A stretch of 64,000 nt of DNA from Micromonospora radicis (GTDB lineage: Bacteria > Actinomycetota > Actinomycetes > Mycobacteriales > Micromonosporaceae): contig NZ_QXEC01000008.1 in assembly GCF_003583405.1 (NCBI RefSeq), positions 124,001-188,000 on the forward strand, read 5' to 3'. A program made the translations under genes and the position numbers. Shown in pieces: positions 9,859 to 18,742 of this stretch. The stretch's first letter is position 1; every line of letters begins with the position of its first letter. The notes below the pieces were generated by a model, which was given only the letters and a program-made list of their open reading frames with translations, did no database searches and was not told the DNA's origin.

Positions 9859-11535
9859 GTGAGCGGAATGGGCGGACGCCTACGGGAGGCGCTGCGGGCC
9901 GACGGGCGGGTGGACGCCGACCAGCTGGCCGCCCGGCTGGAGGCGATCCAGCGGTTCCTCGGCATCGTCGACGGCCACCTACCGGACACCCCCCTGGTCC
10001 CGGCGCGGACGCTCGTGGAGCGGGCCGGAACCCGGCTGTCGCTGTCCCGCGACCACACCGTCGTGGCCCTCGCCGGCGCCACCGGCAGCGGCAAGTCGAG
10101 CCTGTTCAACGCGATGGCCCGGATGAACCTGTCCCCCGTCGGGGTGCGCCGACCCACTACCGGCGTGGCGCACGCCTGCGTGTGGGGGCCGCTCGACGGC
10201 GGCAACCGGTTGCTCGACTGGCTCGGCGTGCTGCCCCGCCACCGGTTCGTCCGGGAGAGCGTACTGGACGGCGACGACGAGTCCACGATGCACGGGCTGA
10301 TCCTGCTCGACCTGCCGGACTTCGACTCGGTGCAGCATTCGCACCGGCTTGAGGTGGACCGGCTGCTCGGCCTGGTGGACCTCGTGGTCTGGGTGGTCGA
10401 CCCGCAGAAGTACGCCGACCGGGTGGTGCACGCCGGCTACCTGCGCGAGTTCCACCAGCACCGGGACGTCACGATGGTCGTGCTCAACCAGGTCGACCGG
10501 CTGCCCCCGCCCGAGGTGCCCCGGGTCCTGGCGGACCTGCGGCGGCTGCTCGACACGGACGGTCTGACCGGGGTGCCCCTGCTCGCCACCACCATCGCCG
10601 ATCCGGCCGGGACGCAGCAACTGCGGCAGGCGCTCGAAGGCACCGTGGCCGAGCGGCAGGCCGCCCTGCGGCGGCTCTCCGGCGACGTGGACGCGGTGGT
10701 CAGCGCGCTGGACGAGATGGTCGGCGCACCCCGCCCGGCACTCACCGCGGGCGATCCGGCGGTCGCCGGACTGGACCGGGCGCTGGGCGCCGCCGCGGGT
10801 GTGCCGACGGTCGTGGCCGCCGTCGAGCAGGCGTACCGGCACCGGGCCGCGTCGACCACCGGCTGGCCGCTGGTCCGGCTCTGGCGACGACTGCGTCCCG
10901 ATCCGCTGCGCCGGCTGCACCTCGGCGGCCCGCCGGGTGACCCGGCGACGAGTCTGGTCGCCGCGACCTCGGTGCCCGAGCCCAGCCCCGCCGACCGCAC
11001 CGCGCTGGGGCTCGCGGTCCGTACGGTGGCCGAGCGGGCCGGGGCCGGACTGCCCAGCGCCTGGCCGAACGCGGTCACCGCGGCGGCCCGGTCCCGTCTC
11101 GGCGACCTCCCGGACGCGCTCGACGGCGTGATCGCCGGAGCCGACCTGGGCATGGACCGGCCCCGCACCTGGTGGCGGCTGGTCGGCGGGGTGCAGTGGC
11201 TGGTCACCTTCGCCGCGCTGGCCGGGCTGGGCTGGCTGGTCCTCGGCTACGCGCTACGAGTCCTCGGGCTGCCGGAACTGCGGCACCCGATGGTCGGCGA
11301 GGTGCCGGTGCCGACCCTGTTGCTGCTCGGTGGACTGCTGGCCGGGCTGCTGACAGCCGCCCTGAGCCGGCCGGTGGCGCGGTGGGCTGCCGGGCGGGCC
11401 CGACGCCGGGCCGAGGCCCGGCTCACCGACGCGATCAGCCAGGTCGGCGACGAGTACGTCCTCGCACCGGTGCGCGCGGTGGTCGCCGCGCACGCCGACG
11501 CGCGTACCGTTCTCGAGGTGGCTCGGCACCGCTGA
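9859..11535 (+). CDS. Dynamin-like membrane GTPase, second of a pair
   Basis: 558 residues; GTG 9859 is chosen, and an ATG three codons later is an equal alternative. The P-loop is GATGSGKSS (about residue 73), G3 is LLDLPDFDSV and G4 is the canonical VVLNQVDRL, so unlike its upstream partner this protein has a complete guanine-recognition motif. A helical middle region is followed by two C-terminal transmembrane segments (VQWLVTFAALAGLGWLVLGY and PTLLLLGGLLAGLLTAALS) and a basic tail. The two genes are 25 bp apart in the same direction and likely encode a hetero-oligomer at the inner membrane. No experimental role can be assigned from sequence. Confidence 0.82.
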   Translation: MSGMGGRLREALRADGRVDADQLAARLEAIQRFLGIVDGHLPDTPLVPARTLVERAGTRLSLSRDHTVVALAGATGSGKSSLFNAMARMNLSPVGVRRPTTGVAHACVWGPLDGGNRLLDWLGVLPRHRFVRESVLDGDDESTMHGLILLDLPDFDSVQHSHRLEVDRLLGLVDLVVWVVDPQKYADRVVHAGYLREFHQHRDVTMVVLNQVDRLPPPEVPRVLADLRRLLDTDGLTGVPLLATTIADPAGTQQLRQALEGTVAERQAALRRLSGDVDAVVSALDEMVGAPRPALTAGDPAVAGLDRALGAAAGVPTVVAAVEQAYRHRAASTTGWPLVRLWRRLRPDPLRRLHLGGPPGDPATSLVAATSVPEPSPADRTALGLAVRTVAERAGAGLPSAWPNAVTAAARSRLGDLPDALDGVIAGADLGMDRPRTWWRLVGGVQWLVTFAALAGLGWLVLGYALRVLGLPELRHPMVGEVPVPTLLLLGGLLAGLLTAALSRPVARWAAGRARRRAEARLTDAISQVGDEYVLAPVRAVVAAHADARTVLEVARHR

Positions 11536-11605
11536 ACGTGAACGTGCCGCGCGGCGGTCGTTCGCTCTACGGGTGACCGGGCGGCGAGCGGCGTAGGGTC
11601 TGGTC

Positions 11606-12829
11606 ATGGCCACCACGCCACAGACCCCGTACGAAGCGGTGCTGCACGCGGCCCGCGACGTGACCAAACTCGACTCGGCCCTCGACGCGGAGATGCTCGG
11701 CGCGGCGCTGCTGGGCAGCGTGTACGAGGTCGCCGAAACCGACCGTGAAACGGCGGTACGCGACTTCGTCACCGGCTTCCTCGCCGCCACCACCCGGCGG
11801 CGGGCCGCCGCCGCGACCACCGTCCGGGCGGTCTTCGCCGCCCTGGTGCCGGACGCTGCCGGCGCCGACCGGGTCCGCCCCGGTGCCTCCGCACCGGCCT
11901 GGTCCGGTCAACTCGGCCGGGTGCACCTCACCGGCAGCTGGGCGTACGGCGACGTCTACGGCGACCAGACCTCCTACCTGGCGACCTTCGCCTACGACGA
12001 CGTCACCGGCGGGCCGGAGCACGCGCTGGTCGCGCTGGTCGACCACAACATCGGCATCACCAAGGACGTCTTCGTCGGCGGACCGGCGAGCCGGATTCTG
12101 GAGCAGGTCCGGCAGTTGTGCGCCGAGGACGAGTTGACCTGGTTCCGGGAGGAGGATCCGACCCGGATGCGCGCCGAGGTGACCCGGCACCTGGCGGTCA
12201 CCGACCAGTTGGGGCAGTTGCCCGGGGCGAACTCGCTGGCCACGGACCGGGCGTTGGTCGGCGCCCGGCTGTCGATCCTGCCGGCGTCGACCGTGCCACC
12301 GCCGGTGCCGGCCGACGACCCGCTGCCGCAGCCCGAACGAGTTGCGGAGATCCGGCGCTTCCTGGCCTCCCCGGAGGCGGCGCGGGCCGGGCTGGACGCC
12401 GTCGACAGTGCCGACCTGGCCTCCCTGCACTTCTGCCTGGGTCTGCTGCTCGACCACGCGGCGACCTTCTCGGACGCCGATCCGCTGCGCTGGAGTCCCA
12501 CGGTGGCCGGGTTGTTCCTGCTCGACTGGGTGCACCGTCGGGCGGTACTGGACATGGACGACGCGGCGATGCTGCCCCGGGTGCTCCGCGCCTGGGCCGG
12601 GTACGCGGCGCGTCGACGGGGACTGCCCAGCGCGGCGGCGGCCGGGACGGACACCGCCATCGAGGAGATGGTGCCGGAGTTCGTCCGGCTGTACGCCACC
12701 GGCGAGCGGCGCAGCCCGGCGACCGCCGCCGTCGCGCAGTTGATGGCCGACGGCGTCGACCCGGACGATCCGGCCGCCCTCGACGCCTGGATCGAGGCGA
12801 ACCGCCACCGGCTCGCCGACGACGGCTGA
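11606..12829 (+). CDS. Conserved protein of unknown function
   Basis: 407 residues from ATG 11606, soluble and mostly alpha-helical, without signal peptide or membrane segment. The N-terminal third has a repeated Ala/Asp-rich helical pattern. A central block (GQLGRVHLTGSWAYGDVYGDQTSYLATFAYDD) looks like a beta-sheet core. The C-terminal half is helical with 'HFCLGLLLDHAATFSDADPLRWSPTVAGLFLLDW'. I do not recognise a named domain; related hypothetical proteins are common in actinomycetes. It follows the GTPase pair by 70 bp in the same direction and could belong to that unit, although the spacing allows its own promoter. Confidence 0.65.
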   Translation: MATTPQTPYEAVLHAARDVTKLDSALDAEMLGAALLGSVYEVAETDRETAVRDFVTGFLAATTRRRAAAATTVRAVFAALVPDAAGADRVRPGASAPAWSGQLGRVHLTGSWAYGDVYGDQTSYLATFAYDDVTGGPEHALVALVDHNIGITKDVFVGGPASRILEQVRQLCAEDELTWFREEDPTRMRAEVTRHLAVTDQLGQLPGANSLATDRALVGARLSILPASTVPPPVPADDPLPQPERVAEIRRFLASPEAARAGLDAVDSADLASLHFCLGLLLDHAATFSDADPLRWSPTVAGLFLLDWVHRRAVLDMDDAAMLPRVLRAWAGYAARRRGLPSAAAAGTDTAIEEMVPEFVRLYATGERRSPATAAVAQLMADGVDPDDPAALDAWIEANRHRLADDG

Positions 12830-12872
12830 CCGTCGGCCGACCGGTGGGCAGCGTCCGCCGACGTCAGGGGGT

Positions 12873-13499
12873 TCAGCGCAGCAGGGGGAAGACCACGGCG
12901 GCGACCAGGCCACCGAGCGCGCCGCCGGCCAGCACCTGGATCGGGGTGTGGTCGCCGAGCCGGACCCGCGCCCAGCCGACCAGGGCGAGCAGCGGAGTGG
13001 CGACCAGCAGGTGGCCGCCGAAGGTGACCACCAGCACCACCAACGCACCGACCGCGACCGCCGAGTGGATGGACATCTTCCACCAGTGGCTGACCGTCAC
13101 CGCCACCACCAGGCCCACCAGCCCGGCGGCGACCAACGCCAGTACCGGTCGGGGGGCACCGAGCACCGCGAGCAGGGCCAGCCCGGCGGCGACCGAGCCG
13201 AGCCCGAACAGCAGCGGTATCCGCCGCTGTTCGCGTAACCGCACGTGGTGATCGGTGAGCCGACCGCGCCGTACGCCGCCGACGATGTACGCCAACGGGA
13301 TGAGGCTGACGAAGACGGCGGCGAGCAGACCCCACGCGAGACCGCTGTACCGGCCTCGGGCACTGTGCCAGCCGATCATGACGCTGAGCAGCGACACCAG
13401 CACGGCGGGGGCGGTCAGTTCGGTGACGATCCGGGCCAGGCGTCGTCCCGGGCCGGGCCGGACTGCGGGGTCGTCGCGGGTGGCCAGGTCACCGTCCAC
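12873..13499 (-). CDS. PAP2-family membrane phosphatase
   Basis: 208 residues from GTG 13499 with five or six membrane spans. PAP2 signatures are present but shortened: 'SHWWKMSIHSAVAVG' supplies the SxxH histidine and 'GWARVRLGDHTPIQVLAG' the R-x6-H motif. The usual acidic relay residue after the second His is replaced by a non-acidic position (HTPIQVL). It probably dephosphorylates a lipid phosphate such as an undecaprenyl or phosphatidyl species at the outer membrane face. It converges with the upstream gene and is 60 bp from the next minus-strand gene's stop. Family moderately sure; substrate unknown. Confidence 0.75.
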   Translation of the reverse strand: MDGDLATRDDPAVRPGPGRRLARIVTELTAPAVLVSLLSVMIGWHSARGRYSGLAWGLLAAVFVSLIPLAYIVGGVRRGRLTDHHVRLREQRRIPLLFGLGSVAAGLALLAVLGAPRPVLALVAAGLVGLVVAVTVSHWWKMSIHSAVAVGALVVLVVTFGGHLLVATPLLALVGWARVRLGDHTPIQVLAGGALGGLVAAVVFPLLR

Positions 13500-13560
13500 C
13501 GGCTCCGATCCCCCGATCAGTCACAGCGCCCCCGCTGAGGAAGGCTCCGGCAGCCGCGAG

Positions 13561-14358
13561 TCACCGTACCGCCGGCTCCGCCGACGTGTTCGGTTCCACC
13601 GACGCGCCCGGCTCGACGGACGCCGACGCCGACGCCGACGCAGTGGCAGTGGCTGACGCGGTGGGGTCCGTGGTGGCCGGCGGGTCGGCCGACGCACTCG
13701 GCTCGGTGCTGGCCGGCGGATCCGTGGCGTCCGGCGGTTCCGTCGACGCACTCGGATCGGGCGGTGCCGTCGGTGTGCCCGGCGACGGCGGGTCGGACGG
13801 CGGCGGGTTGCTCGGCGCGGGGGTGGGCGTCGGGGTGGGTGACGGCAGGAGGGTGGGGCGCGGGGTCGGCGCGGGCAGCGGGAACGGCATGGACGGCGTG
13901 GACGCGGACGGGCGCGGCACCACGGCGGCCGGTGGAGGTGCCGGACGACGCCCGGGTGCCGGGTCATCGGCGGTGGCGACCGGGAGCAGGCCGCGTCGGT
14001 CCGGTGCCGGGTCGGCGGGCAACGCCGTCGGAGTGATCGCCGGTACCGCCGTCGAGGTGGGCGTCACCCTGGCGGTGGGTGGTGCCGGGATCACCACCGG
14101 GCCGACCGAGGGCGTCGGGATGAACGGCGTACGGCCGTCGGGCAGAGCGGTGCTGCCGACCGTTGCCGAACCGGTGCTGATCGCGGCCAGGACCGGCATC
14201 GACGCGGTGCCGGCGAGCAGCGCCACGGTCAACAGGTAGCCGCGGGCCGGGCCGGCGGTACGGGCGGCCCGGTGCGCACCCACCACTCGGCGGTAGCCGC
14301 CGGGCGCTCGGTGTCGACCGAGGCTCGGCCCGCCGGGACCCTCACCTGGTTCGGACAC
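13561..14358 (-). CDS. Pro/Ser/Thr-rich single-pass membrane or secreted protein
   Basis: 265 residues from GTG 14358, with a clear GGAGGAG 8 nt upstream. After a basic N-terminus of about 45 residues there is one hydrophobic helix (GYLLTVALLAGTASMPVLAA). The remaining 190 residues are a Pro/Ser/Thr/Ala low-complexity tail (repeats such as SASTEPPDATDPPASTEP and TASATATASASASAS). The topology suggests an extracytoplasmic, possibly O-glycosylated stalk. No domain and no catalytic residues. The DNA is repetitive with a 3-bp and 6-bp period, as expected for such tails. It is divergent from the 2-oxoacid dehydrogenase operon. Confidence 0.6.
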   Translation of the reverse strand: MSEPGEGPGGPSLGRHRAPGGYRRVVGAHRAARTAGPARGYLLTVALLAGTASMPVLAAISTGSATVGSTALPDGRTPFIPTPSVGPVVIPAPPTARVTPTSTAVPAITPTALPADPAPDRRGLLPVATADDPAPGRRPAPPPAAVVPRPSASTPSMPFPLPAPTPRPTLLPSPTPTPTPAPSNPPPSDPPSPGTPTAPPDPSASTEPPDATDPPASTEPSASADPPATTDPTASATATASASASASVEPGASVEPNTSAEPAVR

Positions 14359-14881
14359 CGCGCACTCCTCCTGGTCGCCCCTGGCCGGGACCGCGGAGGC
14401 AGGCCCGACGGACCGCCGGGGTTGACTCGGGGCCCACGAAACAGCCTGGGTCAGTGACTCTGCGTCAGCCAACCCCACACCGCGTGTCGACACGCGTATC
14501 TGGCCGAATGGTGACGAACCATCACCGGATCGGTTGCGCGTCGCTGGACCAGACACTCCGGCATTTCGGGTAACGAAGCGGGCTGGCCTCGGGATGTGGG
14601 GCAGGCGGAGTGTGGGGCGGCTCACCTGTGATGCGAATATGGAGCCACGGCGGCAGCGCAGCCGCGACCTCCGCGCACCCACGCGGTAGGCGCGACTGGG
14701 CGCCGGCGCTCCCGAACCGGGTTCAGCCAGGCCATGAATCCGGCTCAACGCCGCGCGGCAACCCCCACCGGGGCTAGGCGCGGTCGCCAGGAACCGATCC
14801 CGGCACCAGCCGGGGCCGGCGTACGAGTCGCGCGGCCGGGTGACCCCCCGGTGCCGACGCAGACACGACAGGGAGAGACGG
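14359..14881. other. Divergent intergenic region with palindromes
   Basis: About 520 bp between the Ser/Thr-rich protein (minus) and the dehydrogenase operon (plus). No convincing gene. It holds a perfect 16-bp palindrome CGCGTGTCGACACGCG at 14481-14496 and, 12 bp further on, two overlapping inverted repeats, ATGGT-N5-ACCAT (14508-14522) and GGTGA-N7-TCACC (14510-14526). These may be operators for a local regulator. The dehydrogenase RBS (gggagag) lies at the right end. Confidence 0.5.
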
Positions 14882-16057
14882 ATGGCAAAGGGCGACCCCG
14901 GGGCCAGCACCCGCGGCCGGCGAGCCGCACCCCGATCCAGGAAGGCCGCGACCGGCGACCCGGAGCTGGTGCAGCTGCTCACCCCCACGGGTGAGCGGAT
15001 CGAGAGCGTCACCGGACCGGACGGTACGGAGTACCGCGTCGACTTCACCGACGAGGAGTACCGCGGCCTCTACCGCGACCTCGTGCTGGTGCGGAAGCTG
15101 GACGCGGAGGCCACGGCCCTGCAACGGCAGGGCGAGCTGGGCATCTGGGCGAGCCTGCTCGGCCAGGAGGCGGCCCAGGTCGGTTCGGGCCGGGCACTGC
15201 GTACGCAGGACATGGCCTTCCCCACCTACCGCGAACACGGCGTGCTCTACTGCCGCGGGATCGACCCGATCATGCCGCTGGGCCTGTTCCGCGGGGTCGA
15301 CCAGGGCGGCTGGGACCCGAACGAGTTCAAGTTCAACATGTACACGATCGTCATCGGGGCGCAGACCCTGCACGCGACCGGGTACGCCATGGGCGTCGCG
15401 ATGGACGGCAAGACCGGCACCGACGACGGCGAGGCGGTGATCGCCTACTTCGGCGACGGCGCCACCAGCCAGGGCGACGTGAACGAGGCGTTCGTCTGGG
15501 CCGGCGTCTTCAACTCCCCGCTGGTGTTCTTCTGCCAGAACAACCAGTACGCCATCTCCGAGCCGCTGGAGCGGCAGACCCGCATCCCGCTCTACCGGCG
15601 CGCCGCCGGCTTCGGCTTCCCCGGCATCCGGGTAGACGGCAACGACGTGCTGGCCACGTACGCGGTGACCCGGCACGCGCTGGACAACGCCCGGCACGGG
15701 CAGGGCCCGAGCCTGATCGAGGCGTACACCTACCGGATGGGGGCGCACACCACCTCCGACGACCCGACCCGTTACCGGATCGCCAGCGAGGTCGAGGCCT
15801 GGCAGGCCAAGGATCCGATCGCCCGGATGAAGGCGTTCCTGGAGCGCGAGCAGATCGCCGCCGCGGACTTCTTCACCGAGGTCGACGAGCAGGCCCGCCG
15901 GGAGGCGGTCGACCTGCGCGAGCGGGTGCTGGCCATGCCCAACCCGGAGCCGGCCACCATGTTCGACCACGTCTACCCCAACGGGTCACCGCTGCTGGAC
16001 GAGCAGCGCGCGCAGTTCAGCCGGTACCTGGAGTCGTTCGAGGGGAGTGCGCACTGA
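14882..16057 (+). CDS. 2-oxoacid dehydrogenase E1 component, alpha subunit (pyruvate or branched-chain)
   Basis: 391 residues from ATG 14882 with GGGAGAG upstream. Thiamine diphosphate-dependent E1 alpha: the ThDP motif runs from 'GDGATSQGDVNEAF' to 'FFCQNNQYAIS', and the active-site region contains 'FPTYREHGVLYCRGIDP' and 'YRMGAHTTSDDPTRYR' (the phosphorylation-loop equivalent). It decarboxylates a 2-oxoacid and passes the acyl group to E2 lipoamide. Sequence alone does not separate pyruvate from branched-chain 2-oxoacids; alpha/beta-type E1 in high-GC actinobacteria is most often the Bkd complex. Stop and next start overlap as TGATG, so translation of the beta subunit is coupled. Confidence 0.9.
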   Translation: MAKGDPGASTRGRRAAPRSRKAATGDPELVQLLTPTGERIESVTGPDGTEYRVDFTDEEYRGLYRDLVLVRKLDAEATALQRQGELGIWASLLGQEAAQVGSGRALRTQDMAFPTYREHGVLYCRGIDPIMPLGLFRGVDQGGWDPNEFKFNMYTIVIGAQTLHATGYAMGVAMDGKTGTDDGEAVIAYFGDGATSQGDVNEAFVWAGVFNSPLVFFCQNNQYAISEPLERQTRIPLYRRAAGFGFPGIRVDGNDVLATYAVTRHALDNARHGQGPSLIEAYTYRMGAHTTSDDPTRYRIASEVEAWQAKDPIARMKAFLEREQIAAADFFTEVDEQARREAVDLRERVLAMPNPEPATMFDHVYPNGSPLLDEQRAQFSRYLESFEGSAH

Positions 16058-17046
16058 TGGCCACGGAGACGCTCACCCTCGGCAAGGCCCTCAACGTCGG
16101 CCTGCGCAAGGCGCTGGAGAACGACCCGAAGGTCGTCATCATGGGCGAGGACGTCGGCAAGCTCGGCGGCGTCTTCCGGATCACCGACGGCCTGCAGAAG
16201 GACTTCGGCGACCAACGGGTGATCGACACCCCGCTCGCCGAGTCCGGCATCATCGGCACCGCGGTCGGCCTGGCGATCCGGGGCTACCGGCCGGTCTGCG
16301 AGATCCAGTTCGACGGTTTCGTCTACCCCGCGTACGACCAGATCGTGTCGCAGGTGGCGAAGATGCACTACCGCTCGCGCGGCAAGCTGAACATCCCGAT
16401 GGTCATCCGGATCCCGTTCGGCGGCGGCATCGGCGCGGTGGAGCACCACTCGGAGTCGCCCGAGGCGTACTTCGCGCACACCGCCGGGCTCAAGGTCGTC
16501 TCCTGCGCCAGCCCACAGGACGCGTACGTGATGATCCAGCAGGCGATCGCCTCGGACGACCCGATCGTGTTCCTGGAGCCGAAGCGGCGCTACTGGGAGA
16601 AGGGGCAGGTCGACCTGGACGCCCCGCTGTCCGAGGCGTACCCGCTGCACGCCGCCCGGGTGGCGCGGCCCGGCCGCGACGTCACCCTGCTGGCGTATGG
16701 CCCGATGGTCCGTACCTGCCTGGACGCGGCGACCGCCGCCGCCGAGGACGGCCGTGACCTTGAGGTCATCGACCTGCGCACGCTCTCCCCGCTGGACCTG
16801 GGCGTGGTGTACGAGTCGGTGCGGCGCACCGGCCGCGCGGTGGTGGTGCACGAGGCACCGTCCAACGTCGGCCTGGGCGCGGAGATCGCGGCCCGGATCA
16901 CCGAGGAGTGCTTCTACTCCCTGGAGTCGCCGGTGCTGCGGGTGGCCGGTTTCGACACCCCCTACCCGGCCGCCCGGGTGGAGGAGGAGTACCTGCCCGA
17001 CCTCGACCGGGTGCTCGACGCCGTCGACCGCTCCTTCGGCTGGTGA
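16057..17046 (+). CDS. 2-oxoacid dehydrogenase E1 component, beta subunit
   Basis: 329 residues, overlapping the alpha-subunit stop codon by one base. Typical transketolase-like E1 beta: 'VVIMGEDVGKLGGVFRITDGL' (ThDP-binding Glu region), 'DTPLAESGIIGTAVGLAIRGYRPVCEIQF', 'VEHHSESPEAYFAHTAGLKVV' and the C-terminal transketolase domain (VHEAPSNVGLGAEIAARITEE). It forms an alpha2beta2 heterotetramer with the preceding product. The length is normal. It lies second in a three-gene operon and is followed after 5 bp by the E2 gene. No E3 gene is nearby, so lipoamide dehydrogenase is presumably supplied from elsewhere in the genome. Confidence 0.92.
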   Translation: MATETLTLGKALNVGLRKALENDPKVVIMGEDVGKLGGVFRITDGLQKDFGDQRVIDTPLAESGIIGTAVGLAIRGYRPVCEIQFDGFVYPAYDQIVSQVAKMHYRSRGKLNIPMVIRIPFGGGIGAVEHHSESPEAYFAHTAGLKVVSCASPQDAYVMIQQAIASDDPIVFLEPKRRYWEKGQVDLDAPLSEAYPLHAARVARPGRDVTLLAYGPMVRTCLDAATAAAEDGRDLEVIDLRTLSPLDLGVVYESVRRTGRAVVVHEAPSNVGLGAEIAARITEECFYSLESPVLRVAGFDTPYPAARVEEEYLPDLDRVLDAVDRSFGW

Positions 17047-17051
17047 GCGGC

Positions 17052-18527
17052 ATGTCCCGGATCAAGGAGTTCAACCTGCCCGACCTGGGCGAGGGACTGA
17101 CCGAGGGCGAGATCCTCGCCTGGCTGGTCAAGGTGGGTGACACCATCGAGCTGAACCAGCCGATCGTCGAGGTGGAGACCGCCAAGGCGGCGGTGGAGAT
17201 CCCGGCGAAGTGGGCCGGTCAGGTGCACGCGATCTTCCACCCCGAGGGCACCACGGTCGAGGTCGGTACGCCGATCATCGCGATCGACACCGACCCCGGC
17301 GCCGGTCCGATCGAGTCCTCGACCACCGGCGCGCCCGCCGGTGACCTGCCCACCCCGTCGGCCGCCTCGCTGGCCGCCGTCGAGGTGGCACCGGCCGAGG
17401 GCGCGGTCGAGCCGGGCCTGATCGGTGGTCCCGCTCCGGGCGGCCGTACCGCGGTCCTGGTCGGCTACGGCCCCCGTACCACCGCCGCGAAGCGCCGCCC
17501 CCGCAAGGGTGCCGCCCCGGCCCAGGCCACCGTGGCTCCCGCGGCGGCCCCGGTCCAGGCGGCACCGACGCCGGTCCAGGCCGGGCCGGCGGTGGTCGCC
17601 GCGGTACCGACGGTGAACGGCAACGGTCGGGCCGCCGGCCCGGTGCTGGCCAAGCCGCCGGTGCGCAAGCTCGCCAAGGACCTCGGCGTCGACCTGGGCA
17701 CACTTACCGGGTCGGGGCCGCTGGGCTCGATCACGCGGGAGGACGTGCAGCGAGCGGCGGCGGCACCGGTCGCGGCCGAGCCGCTGACGGTCACCGCACC
17801 GGGCACCTCCGCCGCCAGCTTCGGTGCCGACCGCGAGCAGCGCATCCCGGTCAAGGGAGTACGCAAGCTCACCGCCGAGAACATGTCCCGGTCGGCGTTC
17901 ACCGCGCCACACGTCACCGAGTTCCTGACCGTCGACGTGACCCGGGCGATGAAGGCGCTGGACCGGCTGCGTGACCGGCGCGAGTGGCGCGACGTACGGG
18001 TCTCGCCGCTGCTGCTGGTGGCCAAGGCGGTGCTGCTGGCGGTCAAGCGGCACCCGATGGTCAACTCGACCTGGGCCGGCGACGAGATCGTCGTCAAGGA
18101 GTACGTCAACCTGGGCATCGCGGCGGCCACCGAACGTGGCCTGATCGTGCCGAACATCAAGGACGCCGGCCGGCTCACCCTGCGCGAGCTGGCGGATGCG
18201 ATGACCGGGCTGGTGCAGATGGCCAAGTCCGGGAAGACCTCACCGGCCGACATGTCCGGCGGAACACTGACGATCACCAACGTCGGGGTCTTCGGGGTCG
18301 ACACCGGTACGCCGATCCTGCCTCCGGGCGAGTCGGCGATCCTGGCCTTCGGCGCCGTCCGGGAGATGCCCTGGGTGCACAAGGGCAAGGTGAAGCCCCG
18401 CCTGGTCACCACGCTCGGGCTCTCCTTCGACCACCGGATCATCGACGGTGAGCTGGGCTCGAAGTTCCTGCGCGACATCGGCGACTTCCTGGCCGATCCG
18501 GAGGCGGCACTGCTCGCCTGGACCTGA
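17052..18527 (+). CDS. 2-oxoacid dehydrogenase E2 component (dihydrolipoyl acyltransferase)
   Basis: 491 residues from ATG 17052; a GTG at 17043 overlapping the E1 beta stop would add three residues. A single lipoyl domain (1-80) has the lipoylated Lys45 in 'VETAKAAVEI'. An Ala/Pro/Val-rich swinging linker contains an insert 'GRTAVLVGYGPRTTAAKRRP' typical of actinobacterial BkdC-like E2. The E3-binding domain is around 'PPVRKLAKDLGVDLGTLTGSGP'. The acyltransferase core ends with the catalytic 'LSFDHRIIDGELGSKF' (His and Asp of HRxxDG). Last gene of the operon; a strong hairpin follows at 18542. Confidence 0.93.
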   Translation: MSRIKEFNLPDLGEGLTEGEILAWLVKVGDTIELNQPIVEVETAKAAVEIPAKWAGQVHAIFHPEGTTVEVGTPIIAIDTDPGAGPIESSTTGAPAGDLPTPSAASLAAVEVAPAEGAVEPGLIGGPAPGGRTAVLVGYGPRTTAAKRRPRKGAAPAQATVAPAAAPVQAAPTPVQAGPAVVAAVPTVNGNGRAAGPVLAKPPVRKLAKDLGVDLGTLTGSGPLGSITREDVQRAAAAPVAAEPLTVTAPGTSAASFGADREQRIPVKGVRKLTAENMSRSAFTAPHVTEFLTVDVTRAMKALDRLRDRREWRDVRVSPLLLVAKAVLLAVKRHPMVNSTWAGDEIVVKEYVNLGIAAATERGLIVPNIKDAGRLTLRELADAMTGLVQMAKSGKTSPADMSGGTLTITNVGVFGVDTGTPILPPGESAILAFGAVREMPWVHKGKVKPRLVTTLGLSFDHRIIDGELGSKFLRDIGDFLADPEAALLAWT

Positions 18528-18541
18528 CGCGCGACACGGCG

Positions 18542-18583
18542 ACGGCCGGTGTGCCCCGGGTTTACGCCCGGCACACCGGCCGT
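18542..18583 (+). terminator. Terminator hairpin after the E1-E2 operon
   Basis: Inverted repeat with 14-bp arms (18542-18555 and 18570-18583; ACGGCCGGTGTGCC and its complement) and a 14-nt loop, 15 bp after the E2 stop. No long U-tract. Confidence 0.75.
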
Positions 18584-18619
18584 TGCCGTTGGACCAAGAA
18601 TGTCGCATCCCAGCCAGCG

Positions 18620-18659
18620 CCAGCCTAAGATTCTTAGGCTGGTGGTCCAGCTCACCTAA
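18620..18659. promoter_or_regulatory. Palindrome and possible iron-box-like element upstream of a small peptide gene
   Basis: 11-bp arms CCAGCCTAAGA / TCTTAGGCTGG around one central T (18620-18642), overlapping TTAGG...CCTAA (18635-18659). The right end, AGCTCACCTAA, resembles half of the IdeR/DmdR iron box. It sits about 85 bp before the start of the 45-residue gene. The regulatory role is inferred. Confidence 0.4.
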
Positions 18660-18742
18660 TAATCAGTGGCAACGCGAAGCGTTCTACGGTTCAATAGAAG
18701 CATCGACGGGCCGACAACCGAATAGCCAGGAGGAGAACCCCC

